From assembly GCA_963771435.1 (NCBI GenBank), contig CAVYTF010000009.1:248001-312000 (forward strand): 64,000 nt of DNA, in the 5' to 3' direction. How positions within the stretch are numbered: position 1 is the stretch's first letter; each line of letters begins with the position of its first letter. This DNA is from CAVYTF01 sp963771435. Its GTDB lineage: Bacteria; Bacteroidota; Bacteroidia; Chitinophagales; Chitinophagaceae. This document shows positions 26,258 through 34,381 of this stretch, one piece after another. The translations under genes and the position numbers were made by a program. Under the pieces are notes generated by a model. That model searched no databases and was not told the origin of the DNA. It worked only from the letters and a program-made list of their open reading frames with translations.

Positions 26258-26545
26258 ATACTGCCTAACCGGGCGATGCTATCCTAACGTCTTAGGACCA
26301 TACTGCCTGACCGGGCGATGCTATCCTAACGTCTTAGGGTTATACTGCCTGACCGGGCGATGCTATCCTAACGTCTTAGGACTATACTGCCTGAGCGGAC
26401 GATGGCATCCTAACGTCTTAGGACCATACTGCCTGACCGGGCAATGCCATCCTAACGTCTTAGGAATATACTGCCTGACCGGGCGATGCCATCCTAACGT
26501 CTTAGGATGATACTGCCGATTTTGGCAGTATCATGCCGACGTCTA
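26258..26545. repeat. 42-bp tandem repeat array (two alternating 21-bp palindromes) ending in a hairpin
   Basis: ATACTGCC recurs at 26258, 26300, 26342, 26384, 26426, 26468 and 26510, an exact 42-bp period. Each unit splits into two 21-bp halves: one built on GCCTGACCGGGC, the other on the palindrome CCTAACGTCTTAGG. The last unit replaces the first half by the perfect hairpin ATACTGCC-GATTTT-GGCAGTAT. The array fills most of the 425-bp gap. Confidence 0.9.
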
Positions 26546-26643
26546 AAAAGAACTATTCTGTGTTTTTCCTTAGGTTAGCAACCTGCTCCATGCTATTGTA
26601 AAAGTGTTATTTCACAAAGGCACTTTTGGACACCTTTAAATAC

Positions 26644-26979
26644 TTAAATAGGTATGGCAACATTTAATGCTGTTTGAATAGCAGTAGTAACAATCCCTAT
26701 AATATCATTAACTGTGTTTTGTGCAGCAATCAACCCTATTCCTTCAATAGTTAGCAATACATTTTTAACTGCTAGCCATTGAATAGAAAATCTGTCTTTT
26801 AATTCTGCATCATCTATTTGATTTGTTAAACGAAGATTAGCTAGAAATTCAGCATCTTCTGCAAATTGCTTAAATGATTGTTCCGCAAAGGGCTTAGCAT
26901 CATTCCAGGCTGTACCTAAATCGCTTTGTGCTTTTGTAATGCAATCTTGTAATACTGCATTGATATCAATGTTTGCCAT
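26644..26979 (-). CDS. Unknown small helical protein
   Basis: A 111-residue protein, alpha-helical by pattern, starting MANIDINAVLQDCITKAQ. The last 30 residues are hydrophobic with small residues (IEGIGLIAAQNTVNDIIGIV), which could be a membrane-seeking helix. No family recognised. It starts 3 bp after the stop of the lipoprotein gene upstream, so the two form a tight pair. Confidence 0.55.
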   Translation of the reverse strand: MANIDINAVLQDCITKAQSDLGTAWNDAKPFAEQSFKQFAEDAEFLANLRLTNQIDDAELKDRFSIQWLAVKNVLLTIEGIGLIAAQNTVNDIIGIVTTAIQTALNVAIPI

Positions 26980-26982
26980 GTT

Positions 26983-27477
26983 TTAATTATTTTTTGATGA
27001 AGAGGTTATGGTTCCTGTTGATTTTAATTCTTCTTGAAGTTTTAGCAATCCATCTAAAGAAATATTTACATCATTAGATAAATCATGTTTGTCATCTTGT
27101 GGGAATTTGCTATTGCAATCTATTTCTGTAAATCCTTGGGCATGTTTTCTCTTGAAGGCATGCATTACGCTATCAACATTATTTATTTGATTTATTACAG
27201 TTGAGGATTTCTTTCCGAGAAATACTTCTCTGTCTTTTATCATTCTTAAATTAACTTCCATGCTATCATAATAGCCTTGAAAATTTTTTATATTCTGTGT
27301 AGTAGTATCACCGTCACAAAGTGTTCGCGATAGCCGTAAAAAAAAGAAATTAAAATCCTTTTTTAAATCGGTTGCAGTTTGGTCAATATTGCTGTCATAA
27401 CCTGTAATAAAGGTTACTTTACAACTTGAGAAGCAAACAAGCACACAAAATGCAATAAAAATTTTTTTAAATCTCAT
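26983..27477 (-). CDS. Unknown lipoprotein
   Basis: A 164-residue protein with a lipoprotein signal: basic start, hydrophobic core and lipobox-like CFSSCK, the cysteine at about residue 19. The mature part is helical and charged. No family recognised. Followed at 5 bp by the 111-residue protein gene, and preceded by two copies of the recurrent leader element. Confidence 0.65.
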   Translation of the reverse strand: MRFKKIFIAFCVLVCFSSCKVTFITGYDSNIDQTATDLKKDFNFFFLRLSRTLCDGDTTTQNIKNFQGYYDSMEVNLRMIKDREVFLGKKSSTVINQINNVDSVMHAFKRKHAQGFTEIDCNSKFPQDDKHDLSNDVNISLDGLLKLQEELKSTGTITSSSKNN

Positions 27478-27490
27478 AATTATAATTTTT

Positions 27491-27612
27491 TTGCCTACTC
27501 TATTGTCCCGTTTTCGGCGTCCGGTTGCTTACTGTTTTATAAGGGTGGTTCGGCGTTAGTTCCCTTGCTGCTGGGTTTTTGGTTTTTTTAAGGTTTATGT
27601 TTTCATATTTAT
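27491..27612 (-). promoter_or_regulatory. Recurrent leader element, copy 2a (long form, before lipoprotein gene)
   Basis: Core hairpin with loop GCCGAAAA and the AGAGTAGGC tail lie 13 bp before the start codon. Upstream of the core, the conserved part with AAGGGAAC...CACCCTT pairing and about 45 further bases match copies 4a and 6 closely. Confidence 0.75.
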
Positions 27613-27623
27613 ACGTTTTTAAG

Positions 27624-27660
27624 TTGCCTACTCTATTATGCCGTTTTCGGCTTGGCGGGG
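27624..27660 (-). promoter_or_regulatory. Recurrent leader element, copy 2b (orphan core)
   Basis: A second core (GCCGAAAACGGC, then AGAGTAGGC) stands 12 bp beyond copy 2a with no gene between the two. It may mark a lost gene. Confidence 0.65.
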
Positions 27661-27683
27661 TATTTAGTTTTCAAACTAAATAA

Positions 27684-28550
27684 TTAATGATGAATCTGTT
27701 TAGTACTGTCTGTATTGCCCATATTTTTTAAGTTCAATAATTGCTGATACACTTCACTAATATTGCTCATTTTACTGGCATCTATTGTAAAAATGTAATC
27801 AGTAAAACTGTTGATTGTGTTATTGTTTTTTGATATAAGGCTATCAAGAGACCTGTAATATGAAAGTGTATCGATTATAGAAATACTATCAAATTTTGTT
27901 GGTTTTGCAATTTTAGAAAAATCTAAAGAAGGATTAGGTATTGGTTTCATTTCGAATTCTTTTTTTGATAATTGAGATATTTGTTGCGCTATCAGCATTT
28001 CTGTTTTGGTATAATTCATATATCGTAACATATTATCTTCAAAATTTTTTTGCTGATCAAATACACCTGAAAATAAACTCAGAAAAATAGCTGCCGATGC
28101 CAAAGCCATAAAAAGAACTTTAATAGTATATGAACTTCCCGCCCAACCTTTATTAATTAACACAAATAACAACAATCCTCCAACGCAAGAAATAAGCATT
28201 AAGCAAATAGTAACCCCATAGTAATTTTTGAAAAAAGTCATCGCCAATTGATAATGATGATCTCTTCGCAATGTGATAATATTATCTTGCAACCTAAAAA
28301 TCTTGCTGTAAGCAGTATCACCAAGTACAGGGATAGTACTTGAAATAATATTTTCGCTTACCAGCATATTGGAATTATTATAAGGAGTCATAAGTTCATC
28401 TGATTTCTCTGCCATTATTGATCTTACGGAAAGAAAGATAGCACCTAAAAATAAGTAAGCTAAAAAAACAACAATTGACGCCTTAATCATTTCATGTTGT
28501 CCGGCATACCAGTTATAACATTTACTCAGAAAGTCTCTTAATTTTGACAT
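27684..28550 (-). CDS. Unknown membrane protein
   Basis: A 288-residue protein with membrane helices at about 24-44, 112-132 and 143-162, a soluble loop of about 65 residues between the first two, and a C-terminal helical region rich in Ser, Asn and Lys. No family recognised. It is one of several topologically similar membrane proteins in the cluster (compare the genes at 23006 and 33285). A recurrent leader copy precedes it. Confidence 0.6.
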   Translation of the reverse strand: MSKLRDFLSKCYNWYAGQHEMIKASIVVFLAYLFLGAIFLSVRSIMAEKSDELMTPYNNSNMLVSENIISSTIPVLGDTAYSKIFRLQDNIITLRRDHHYQLAMTFFKNYYGVTICLMLISCVGGLLLFVLINKGWAGSSYTIKVLFMALASAAIFLSLFSGVFDQQKNFEDNMLRYMNYTKTEMLIAQQISQLSKKEFEMKPIPNPSLDFSKIAKPTKFDSISIIDTLSYYRSLDSLISKNNNTINSFTDYIFTIDASKMSNISEVYQQLLNLKNMGNTDSTKQIHH

Positions 28551-28577
28551 TATTATAAATTTAAACTGTTAAGAAAG

Positions 28578-28660
28578 TTGCCTACTCTATTTTCCCGTTT
28601 TCGGCTTACCGAGTGCTTACTGTTTTATAAGGGTGGTTCGGCAGTTTTCCCATTATAATT
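28578..28660 (-). promoter_or_regulatory. Recurrent leader element, copy 3
   Basis: Loop GCCGAAAA between CTCG and CGGG (pairs with one G-U), then AATAGAGTAGGCAA. The distal part keeps the TTATAAGGG / CCCATTATAA inverted repeat although the bases between differ from other copies. Confidence 0.7.
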
Positions 28661-28669
28661 AGTTCTATT

Positions 28670-29809
28670 TTATACTTTTCGTTCTGCGCCACCTATTGAT
28701 GCCCACCAATTTGCTGAAGCGGTTTGATTAGTAAAGAGCCTGTTGATAATATTTTGAACCCGGCTGTCTTTTAAAAACAATCCGTGATAGGACATATCGT
28801 TTGCTATATTCCAGATTGATTTTTTTACAGCAATTGTCAAAAGATTGCTACTATAAAAAGTGGAACTTTCAATAGGTACTGTTCCGTCACCGTCACCTAA
28901 AGGCTGGTCAAAATCAAAAAAATTCGTTACACTTCCTTCCGGTGAATTAGCATCTATTACTACTTTATGATGAGTATCCTCGCCTTCTCCTACTACTATT
29001 AAAAGGTTCTGCTTAATGGCATCAGGTAATGTATCCAGTTGCATAAGATCTCCATTTCTGAAAGAAGATAGCAAACCAAGCCTGTTTTGGAAAAGAGGTT
29101 CATTATCATCATATACATTAGATTGCCAATCATTAATCACAGTCAGATCTGCCTGACTGCCATCTGATTGAAATGTTACTGAACCATCATACCATGGACA
29201 TAATTCAAATATGGCAGGAAATGTACGATTGGCTTTTCGCGAAGCGTCGTTTGCATTGAATATTGAATTTACGCCGGCATTTCCTATGGCAAGATGTACC
29301 AAAGCATATACAGACCCTTTAAAAGGGCAGGCGCACATAGCGATGTGCCCAATGTCATTATAAATGCCATTCAATTGTTTTAAATAACATGAAAAAACAA
29401 GCCCCCCCATGCTATGGGTGAGGAAATCAAATTTTGTTACTACAGGAGTTGCAGGGTCTCTGTTCAACTTATTTTTCAAATAAGCAACAAAAGCGAGAAG
29501 CCTTTTTCCATTCTCAACGCTTGGTAAACGCCAATCATACCCAAAAAGATAAATTGGAGCATTCACTTTTGCCTGAAGAGTGTTAATAACATCCTGGTAA
29601 GGAAACCGATCAATATGTCCCCGTTTAATAATGGTTGAGTTGTCTTCATCAAACATTGGATTCATTTGTAAACCATAACTAAATACAGGGGTGCCTATCG
29701 AATTTAATAATGTATCGTATTTATCCCATACACTATCAAAATTTAAAGAATTTACATTTACCAGGGTTGTGGCTTCAATGCCTGGAATAAAAATAATTGG
29801 GTTTGCCAT
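28670..29809 (-). CDS. LCAT-like alpha/beta hydrolase (lipase/acyltransferase)
   Basis: A 379-residue alpha/beta hydrolase resembling the lecithin:cholesterol acyltransferase family. The N-terminal strand and oxyanion region read IIFIPGIEATTLV (5-17); YDWRLP follows at 91-96, and the nucleophile elbow is THSMGG (131-136) with Ser133, the first glycine of GxSxG replaced by threonine, as LCAT-type enzymes tolerate. The aspartate and histidine of the triad probably lie in GDGTVP and MSYHGLFL near the end. No signal peptide. It would hydrolyse or transfer acyl groups of lipids. Two recurrent leader copies precede it. Confidence 0.8.
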   Translation of the reverse strand: MANPIIFIPGIEATTLVNVNSLNFDSVWDKYDTLLNSIGTPVFSYGLQMNPMFDEDNSTIIKRGHIDRFPYQDVINTLQAKVNAPIYLFGYDWRLPSVENGKRLLAFVAYLKNKLNRDPATPVVTKFDFLTHSMGGLVFSCYLKQLNGIYNDIGHIAMCACPFKGSVYALVHLAIGNAGVNSIFNANDASRKANRTFPAIFELCPWYDGSVTFQSDGSQADLTVINDWQSNVYDDNEPLFQNRLGLLSSFRNGDLMQLDTLPDAIKQNLLIVVGEGEDTHHKVVIDANSPEGSVTNFFDFDQPLGDGDGTVPIESSTFYSSNLLTIAVKKSIWNIANDMSYHGLFLKDSRVQNIINRLFTNQTASANWWASIGGAERKV

Positions 29810-29823
29810 AAAATTTATTTTTT

Positions 29824-29947
29824 TTGCCTACTCTATTTTCCCGTTTTCGGCTCCCGGTTGCTTACTGTTTTATAAGGGTGGTTGGGCTGTTAGTTCCCTT
29901 GCTGCTGGGTTTTTGGTTTTTTAAAGGTTTTATGTTTTCATGTTTAT
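29824..29947 (-). promoter_or_regulatory. Recurrent leader element, copy 4a (long form, before LCAT-like gene)
   Basis: Core CCG-GGAGCCGAAAA-CGG, then AATAGAGTAGGCAAA, 14 bp before the start codon. The long distal part is nearly identical to copy 2a and copy 6. Confidence 0.75.
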
Positions 29948-29959
29948 ATGGTTTTAAAG

Positions 29960-30036
29960 TTGCCTACTCTATTATCCCGTTTTCGGCTTGCCGGTTGCTT
30001 ATTGTTTTATAAGGGCGTTTGATTTTATGCTCCTTA
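29960..30036 (-). promoter_or_regulatory. Recurrent leader element, copy 4b (orphan)
   Basis: A complete second copy 12 bp beyond 4a with no gene between. Its distal inverted repeat is ATAAGG / CCTTAT with different loop bases, again keeping the pairing. Confidence 0.7.
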
Positions 30037-30040
30037 TTTG

Positions 30041-30790
30041 CTAACTTTTATTTTCATTGACTTTCATACCCAAATAAGTTACAGTGCTTATACCCATTAA
30101 TGCAATTAATGTAGGATCTAATTCCGGCAACTTTCCGCAATCAGTGCAAGGGATCTTGTATAAAAAAATTACAATTCCTATAAGTGTAAAAACTAAGTTT
30201 TGGAACCGATGAATGCTAATGCCGTTTTCGTCAGAAAGAATATCGGTTAAAAAACCTTCGGAAGGTTGATTTTGATGCCTGTCAGATCCGCCTGCTTGAG
30301 TTGATTGATTTTTATCAATGGCGTTACCAACCACTGCAGTTCCGGCACTGATCCCCATTAAGCCTAAAATACTTGCTGTAAACTCTATGAAGATCCAACA
30401 ACAATGAGCAGAAAGATAAATATACGCTGATGCTATTACAACAGTCCATATTCCTAATTGAGTTCGCGCTAAGCTATAAGGCCTTGGAATTTTTGAAGGA
30501 TCGGTTACATTTTGATACTTGGGTAATTTTTGTGCGTTTGCCAGCAACGCAACAAGGTCAACATCATCTTTCAAAATATTTGAATAAATAAGCAACCCAA
30601 TAAATAAAGCAATAATTATTGCAATAATTATTGCTGCAACAATAACATAGGTTTTGGACTGTTCGCAAGTGCAACTTTTTTTGGGAACTGAAGTTTGAAC
30701 AGTCGCTGGTGTGGTTACAGGTCCTTCGGCATATAGTTGAATACTATTTAACCCTGCAAATAGAAACATCAAAAAAATTATCTTTTTCAT
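30041..30790 (-). CDS. Unknown membrane protein of a widespread family
   Basis: A 249-residue protein with a signal peptide (ending LYAEG), a cysteine pair, one strong membrane helix at about 46-68, and three more hydrophobic segments. The blocks YSLARTQLGIWTVVIASAY, LGLMGISAGTAVVG, FLTDILSDENGISIHRFQ and LIALMGISTVTYLGMK are, as I recall, typical of an uncharacterised membrane protein family present in many phyla. Function is unknown. A recurrent leader copy precedes it. Confidence 0.65.
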   Translation of the reverse strand: MKKIIFLMFLFAGLNSIQLYAEGPVTTPATVQTSVPKKSCTCEQSKTYVIVAAIIIAIIIALFIGLLIYSNILKDDVDLVALLANAQKLPKYQNVTDPSKIPRPYSLARTQLGIWTVVIASAYIYLSAHCCWIFIEFTASILGLMGISAGTAVVGNAIDKNQSTQAGGSDRHQNQPSEGFLTDILSDENGISIHRFQNLVFTLIGIVIFLYKIPCTDCGKLPELDPTLIALMGISTVTYLGMKVNENKS

Positions 30791-30803
30791 ATTATTTATT
30801 TAT

Positions 30804-30886
30804 TTCGCCTACTCTATTTACCCGTTTTCGGCTTCCCGGTCGCTTACTGTTTTATAAGGATAGTTCGGCGGTTGTTGTCCTTTTTT
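30804..30886 (-). promoter_or_regulatory. Recurrent leader element, copy 5
   Basis: Core CCGG-GAAGCCGAAAA-CGGG, then AATAGAGTAGGCGAA. In the distal inverted repeat the usual AAGGG/CCCTT has changed to AAGGA/TCCTT, a compensatory double change. Confidence 0.72.
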
Positions 30887-30902
30887 AATAATAATTGCTT
30901 TT

Positions 30903-31406
30903 TTATTCTTCCCCAGATGATAGTTTATTGCCAAGCTCAGTTAATGCTGAAGCAATATTTCTATCCTCAATAGAATCTGCTACAATGCTGATCAGGGCAC
31001 TGTAATACTTCCAGCGTGGCGGCAATGGTTGAGGATTTAGTTCAAGTTCAGAGGGGTCAAAAACAAATTCGCTGCTTCCAAAATGCGGAAAAGGGAATGG
31101 AATAATATTATTTCCACAGATCCACCTATCGTCATCATAGTCCATTGCCTGGGCGCCCGTGTTATAAATTGCCGAGCCAAGCTTATTTAATTCTGCTTTT
31201 AGGCTTTCATCTTTAATGGAAGACGCGATCGTTTTTAAAATTTGCGAAGCAATAATATTTAATGTGCCTCTTGAATATTTAGGCACTTGCGGAATAGCAT
31301 CCCAAATTGAGGGATCAAGTTTTGCATAAAGAAAGAAAGAGAATGTGATACCGCTTAGGTAGTGGATAGCTCCTCCCCCTCCTCCTGCTCCTCCAGTTCG
31401 TGGCAT
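30903..31406 (-). CDS. Unknown soluble protein with LNPQPLPP motif
   Basis: A 167-residue protein starting MPRTGGAGGGGGAIHYLSG. Two similar helical segments (LKTIASSIKDESLKAELNKLGSAI and ISIVADSIEDRNIASALTELGNKL) flank a central FDPSELELNPQPLPPRW motif, so the protein may be an internal duplication around a proline-rich linker. I recall the LNPQPLPP motif from scattered uncharacterised bacterial proteins; no function is known to me. Preceded by a recurrent leader copy. Confidence 0.6.
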   Translation of the reverse strand: MPRTGGAGGGGGAIHYLSGITFSFFLYAKLDPSIWDAIPQVPKYSRGTLNIIASQILKTIASSIKDESLKAELNKLGSAIYNTGAQAMDYDDDRWICGNNIIPFPFPHFGSSEFVFDPSELELNPQPLPPRWKYYSALISIVADSIEDRNIASALTELGNKLSSGEE

Positions 31407-31424
31407 AGTTGTAATTTTTTTATT

Positions 31425-31548
31425 TTGCCTACTCTTTGGTTCCCGTTTTCGGCTCCCGGTTGCTTACTGTTTTATTAGGGTGGTTCGGCATTAGTTCCCT
31501 TGCTGCTGGGCTTTCTGGTTTTTAAAGATTCATGTTTTCATGTTGTAT
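31425..31548 (-). promoter_or_regulatory. Recurrent leader element, copy 6 (long form)
   Basis: Core CCG-GGAGCCGAAAA-CGG and AGAGTAGGCAAAA lie 18 bp before the start codon; the distal 80 bases match copies 2a and 4a with a few substitutions. Confidence 0.75.
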
Positions 31549-31566
31549 GTTTTAAGTGTTTTATTT

Positions 31567-32871
31567 TTATGAATAATATTTCTGTACAAAATCTCTCATG
31601 TTTGTATAGCAAATTTTGGCTACTATCAGGTGCGGGTCCAGTTTGTCGCTGTCTAAAAAGCTTGCCGGCGGGTTTTGCATGTAGGCAGTGGCATTTTCCA
31701 GCAGAAAGTCGTACAATTTTTGGCCGCTGCCATTGTTGTCGTCAATAAAATCGTCATACATGCGAAATTCATCCACCGGGTGTATCACGCCATCGTAGTC
31801 GGTGCCGAGGCAGATATTATCCCATACAGTATGGCTGCCCGTGCGCACTTCTGCGGCTCTTTCGGCTATGTATTGAAACTGCAGCCACAGCGTTTTCAAA
31901 GAGTAAACATTCGTTATGGAATTATTCACTCCATTCACGCGTTGATCCATGAGGATGCCTATCAGGCCGCCGCTTCTTACTATTTCATACACATCATCAT
32001 CATACAGGTTTATTTCCCACTGGTAAAAAGGATTATTGAGCCCAAGCCTTAAGCTCCACGCTTGTCCATCCATCCATTTCAATCCATTCACGGCAGTGTG
32101 AGATGCAATGATGGGTATTTGAGGATAATTATTGGCTCGAAAACGGTAATAGCTTTGCCTGGTGTTCCAGCTCATGTGCTTTACATCAACGATCACATTA
32201 TTCTTCAACAATTCATTTATCACCATATATCCAAGATTGGTAATATCGCTGCCCAGCCCAAAGCTCTGGTCAACCAACTGGTGGTCTGTAAGTGGCTGCA
32301 GGCTGGCGCAATGCCCGCAAAGGCCATTGTAAAAATGATGGGATACCGTATAAGAGAAAAGCTTTGTTTGTAAAAGGAGCTGCCGCACATTTTGCAGCAC
32401 AGCCATGCATACATCCTGCGGAATGAAGGGAGTTAACTGATCAGCATGGTTGTCTACCATATCCCGTGTTATGGCATTGCGCCAGTCGGGTACATTCAAT
32501 GCATGGTAGTTCTGCACCTGGTCGTTAGTGAAAAAGCTGAAATCAGTACCGTTCCAGAGAGTATCTCCTGAAATAATATTGCTCCAGAAAGCATTGCCCC
32601 CTTCTACACTCAAAACTATTTGTATCTGTTGGTTGGGCAGTGAGGTCTTTAACTGATCACTATTTTGCAATACAGAATACCCTGCATTTTTAATGTTGCT
32701 GTATGTGGCACCCACGCAGCCTGCAGGATCAGGCTGAAAAGAAGGTGCATTCACTATAAAACTGATCTGCCCTAATGTTTCCTGGAAATAATCATAGGCA
32801 GGAGACTTCATGAATTCAATATTTTCTATTGAAAATGCGGAGAATAAGATGGCCAAGTTCTTTCTCGGCAA
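31567..32871 (-). pseudogene. M19-type membrane dipeptidase, C-terminal part (frameshifted)
   Basis: A 434-residue frame carrying most of a peptidase family M19 (renal dipeptidase-like) TIM barrel: QIVLSVEGGNAFW, VIVDVKHMSW, IPIIASHTAVNG and NICLGTDYDGVIHP supply the expected metal-binding glutamate, histidines and aspartate. It has no proper start of its own (TTG at 32871); its natural N-terminus lies in another frame in the piece at 32816-33187. Joining the two at the AAA near 32861-32863 (one base too many) gives a protein of about 540 residues with smooth sequence (EKNLAILFSAFS). M19 enzymes cleave dipeptides, including D-amino-acid ones. Error or decay is open. Confidence 0.78.
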
Positions 32872-33187
32872 AATTGGTAAGGCCCAGCCAACTGATTATT
32901 TTCTCAAGCAATGTTTTATCATCCAGCATAAAAAAGCCTCTTTCCGGCGGGTAAATTGCCACGTTTATGAGGCAAACATTGCATGATGCACTTTGTGTAA
33001 GATCAGATTCTGAGTAATCTGTAAACCCTACCTGTTTAGCTATCCAGTCCACAAGATTGCTTTCCTCAGGAAACTGGTGCCACACGGAGTTTTCATCATT
33101 AGGGTTAGTGCTCATGACAATATTGTTGTCAACCCGTTGTTCAAAGGCACAGAGAAAAGAATGTGCGTGCAGATCTGCGTAAAACAT
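32816..33187 (-). pseudogene. M19-type membrane dipeptidase, N-terminal part (frameshifted)
   Basis: A 123-residue frame starting MFYADLHAHSFLCAFEQRV. DLHAHS is the first metal-binding strand of the amidohydrolase-type barrel (D5, H7, H9 as candidate ligands), which the downstream frame lacks. The last 20 residues run out of frame over the start of the downstream piece. No signal peptide. It is preceded by a recurrent leader copy at the usual distance, so the intact gene would belong to the same set as its neighbours. Confidence 0.72.
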
Positions 33188-33201
33188 AGTATTTATTTTT
33201 T

Positions 33202-33282
33202 TTGCCTCTATTGTCCCGTTTTCGGCATCCGGTTGCTTACTGTTTTATAAGGGTGGTTCGGCGATTTGCTCCCTTTATTAAT
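33202..33282 (-). promoter_or_regulatory. Recurrent leader element, copy 7
   Basis: Core CCGG-ATGCCGAAAA-CGGG then AATAGAGGCAAA: four bases (AGTA) are missing from the usual AGAGTAGGC, yet GGC is kept. The distal repeat is AAGGG/CCCTT with a different loop. Confidence 0.72.
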
Positions 33283-33284
33283 AA

Positions 33285-34268
33285 TTATTGTTTTACTTCT
33301 CCCGGTTTTTTCCCTGCTGCCCTGATATTGATAAACCTGTTCAGCATGTCAAACCAATAATTAGCACCTAATTGCAGTGCAAACACAGTAATTAAGATTC
33401 CAAACAGCTTCTTTAAAAAGATCCAGAAGCCGCTCCCAACCCATTCTTTATAAAATTGCTTTTGGCCTTTATAACCTAAAGTGTACCCCTCATCCTGCTT
33501 ATAGATCTTTATAAGATCTTCAAAATTTTCTTTTGGCTTTTTAAGGTTTGATGTGTCTGTCACTTTTCCCGTATCAATTCCTGAATACATTTTCAGTGTT
33601 ATTTTATTGGTGTTATCCTTTATATAGGCAGTATCGCCACTGTATGAAATATTTTTCATAGAGGCCGAAATATTATCTACTGCCTGGCTTAAAGCATTAG
33701 GATTTTTCAAAGAATCATTAATAATTTTTAGAGTATCTATGTTTAATGAAATAGCAATTGCACCGGCAACAAAAAACATAATAGTGCGTATTTTTCTTTT
33801 ATACCATCCTCCAGCCCGGTCCATTGAATCTTTATAGAATGTTTCCAGCTCTGTTTGAAAATCATTTAAATTATTCGCTGTTTTTGCTAAAAGGTCAACC
33901 ATTACCTGTTGCATAGAAGCAGGGATGGGGCTTGCTTTTATGGCGGCTTGTATATTATTGGAAGTAAAATTGCCTGGCCCTAGCTGTTGTATTATGGCAG
34001 ATACAAAATTTTTCGATGAGATATATACGGGATATTGATCTGTTACTCTCATTAAAGCCTGTATGTGCGGACTCTTTACTAATATATTTTGAACAAAACT
34101 TGTCCATGCAGGATCAAAAAATAGATTTTCTAAAGCGGACTTTAATTGTTTTTGCCTGAGCCTGAATATGGCTGCGATAAACTCATTTGCTGACGTGAGG
34201 ATTAAACTTCCTACAAAATAGGTAAACGATAAAAGAATGATCAAATTAAGAATGGATGAATTGAACAT
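33285..34268 (-). CDS. Unknown membrane protein of a scattered family
   Basis: A 327-residue protein with an N-terminal membrane helix (about 6-27), a pair of segments near 160-180 after FYKDSMDRAGGWYKRKIRT, and a C-terminal helix (about 285-305) ending GANYWFDMLNRFINIR. I recall the WYKR and FDLLN-type blocks from an uncharacterised membrane protein family of diverse bacteria; no role is known to me. It is the first gene of the leader-bearing cluster, directly behind leader copy 8 and a palindrome array. Confidence 0.62.
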   Translation of the reverse strand: MFNSSILNLIILLSFTYFVGSLILTSANEFIAAIFRLRQKQLKSALENLFFDPAWTSFVQNILVKSPHIQALMRVTDQYPVYISSKNFVSAIIQQLGPGNFTSNNIQAAIKASPIPASMQQVMVDLLAKTANNLNDFQTELETFYKDSMDRAGGWYKRKIRTIMFFVAGAIAISLNIDTLKIINDSLKNPNALSQAVDNISASMKNISYSGDTAYIKDNTNKITLKMYSGIDTGKVTDTSNLKKPKENFEDLIKIYKQDEGYTLGYKGQKQFYKEWVGSGFWIFLKKLFGILITVFALQLGANYWFDMLNRFINIRAAGKKPGEVKQ

Positions 34269-34282
34269 TTTCTTTATTTTTT

Positions 34283-34319
34283 TTGCCTACTCTTTGATCT
34301 CCTTTTCGGCTTCGGAGGG
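34283..34319 (-). promoter_or_regulatory. Recurrent leader element, copy 8 (core only)
   Basis: Stem CTCC/GGAG encloses GAAGCCGAAAA, then AAAGAGTAGGCAAA and the start codon 14 bp on. The stem bases differ fully from the common CCG/CGG form but still pair; only the loop and tail are conserved. Confidence 0.7.
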
Positions 34320-34381
34320 TGTTTCAAAATTTATTATTTTTTTCACAGGACAAAACTACAACCACAGATACCTATAAAACA

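Noticed and set aside
25159..34319. Integron cassette array with attC sites
   Set aside because: The recurrent element lies at the 5' end of genes, and I see no paired RYYYAAC / GTTRRRY core sites and no integron integrase in the window. A different kind of cassette junction remains possible.
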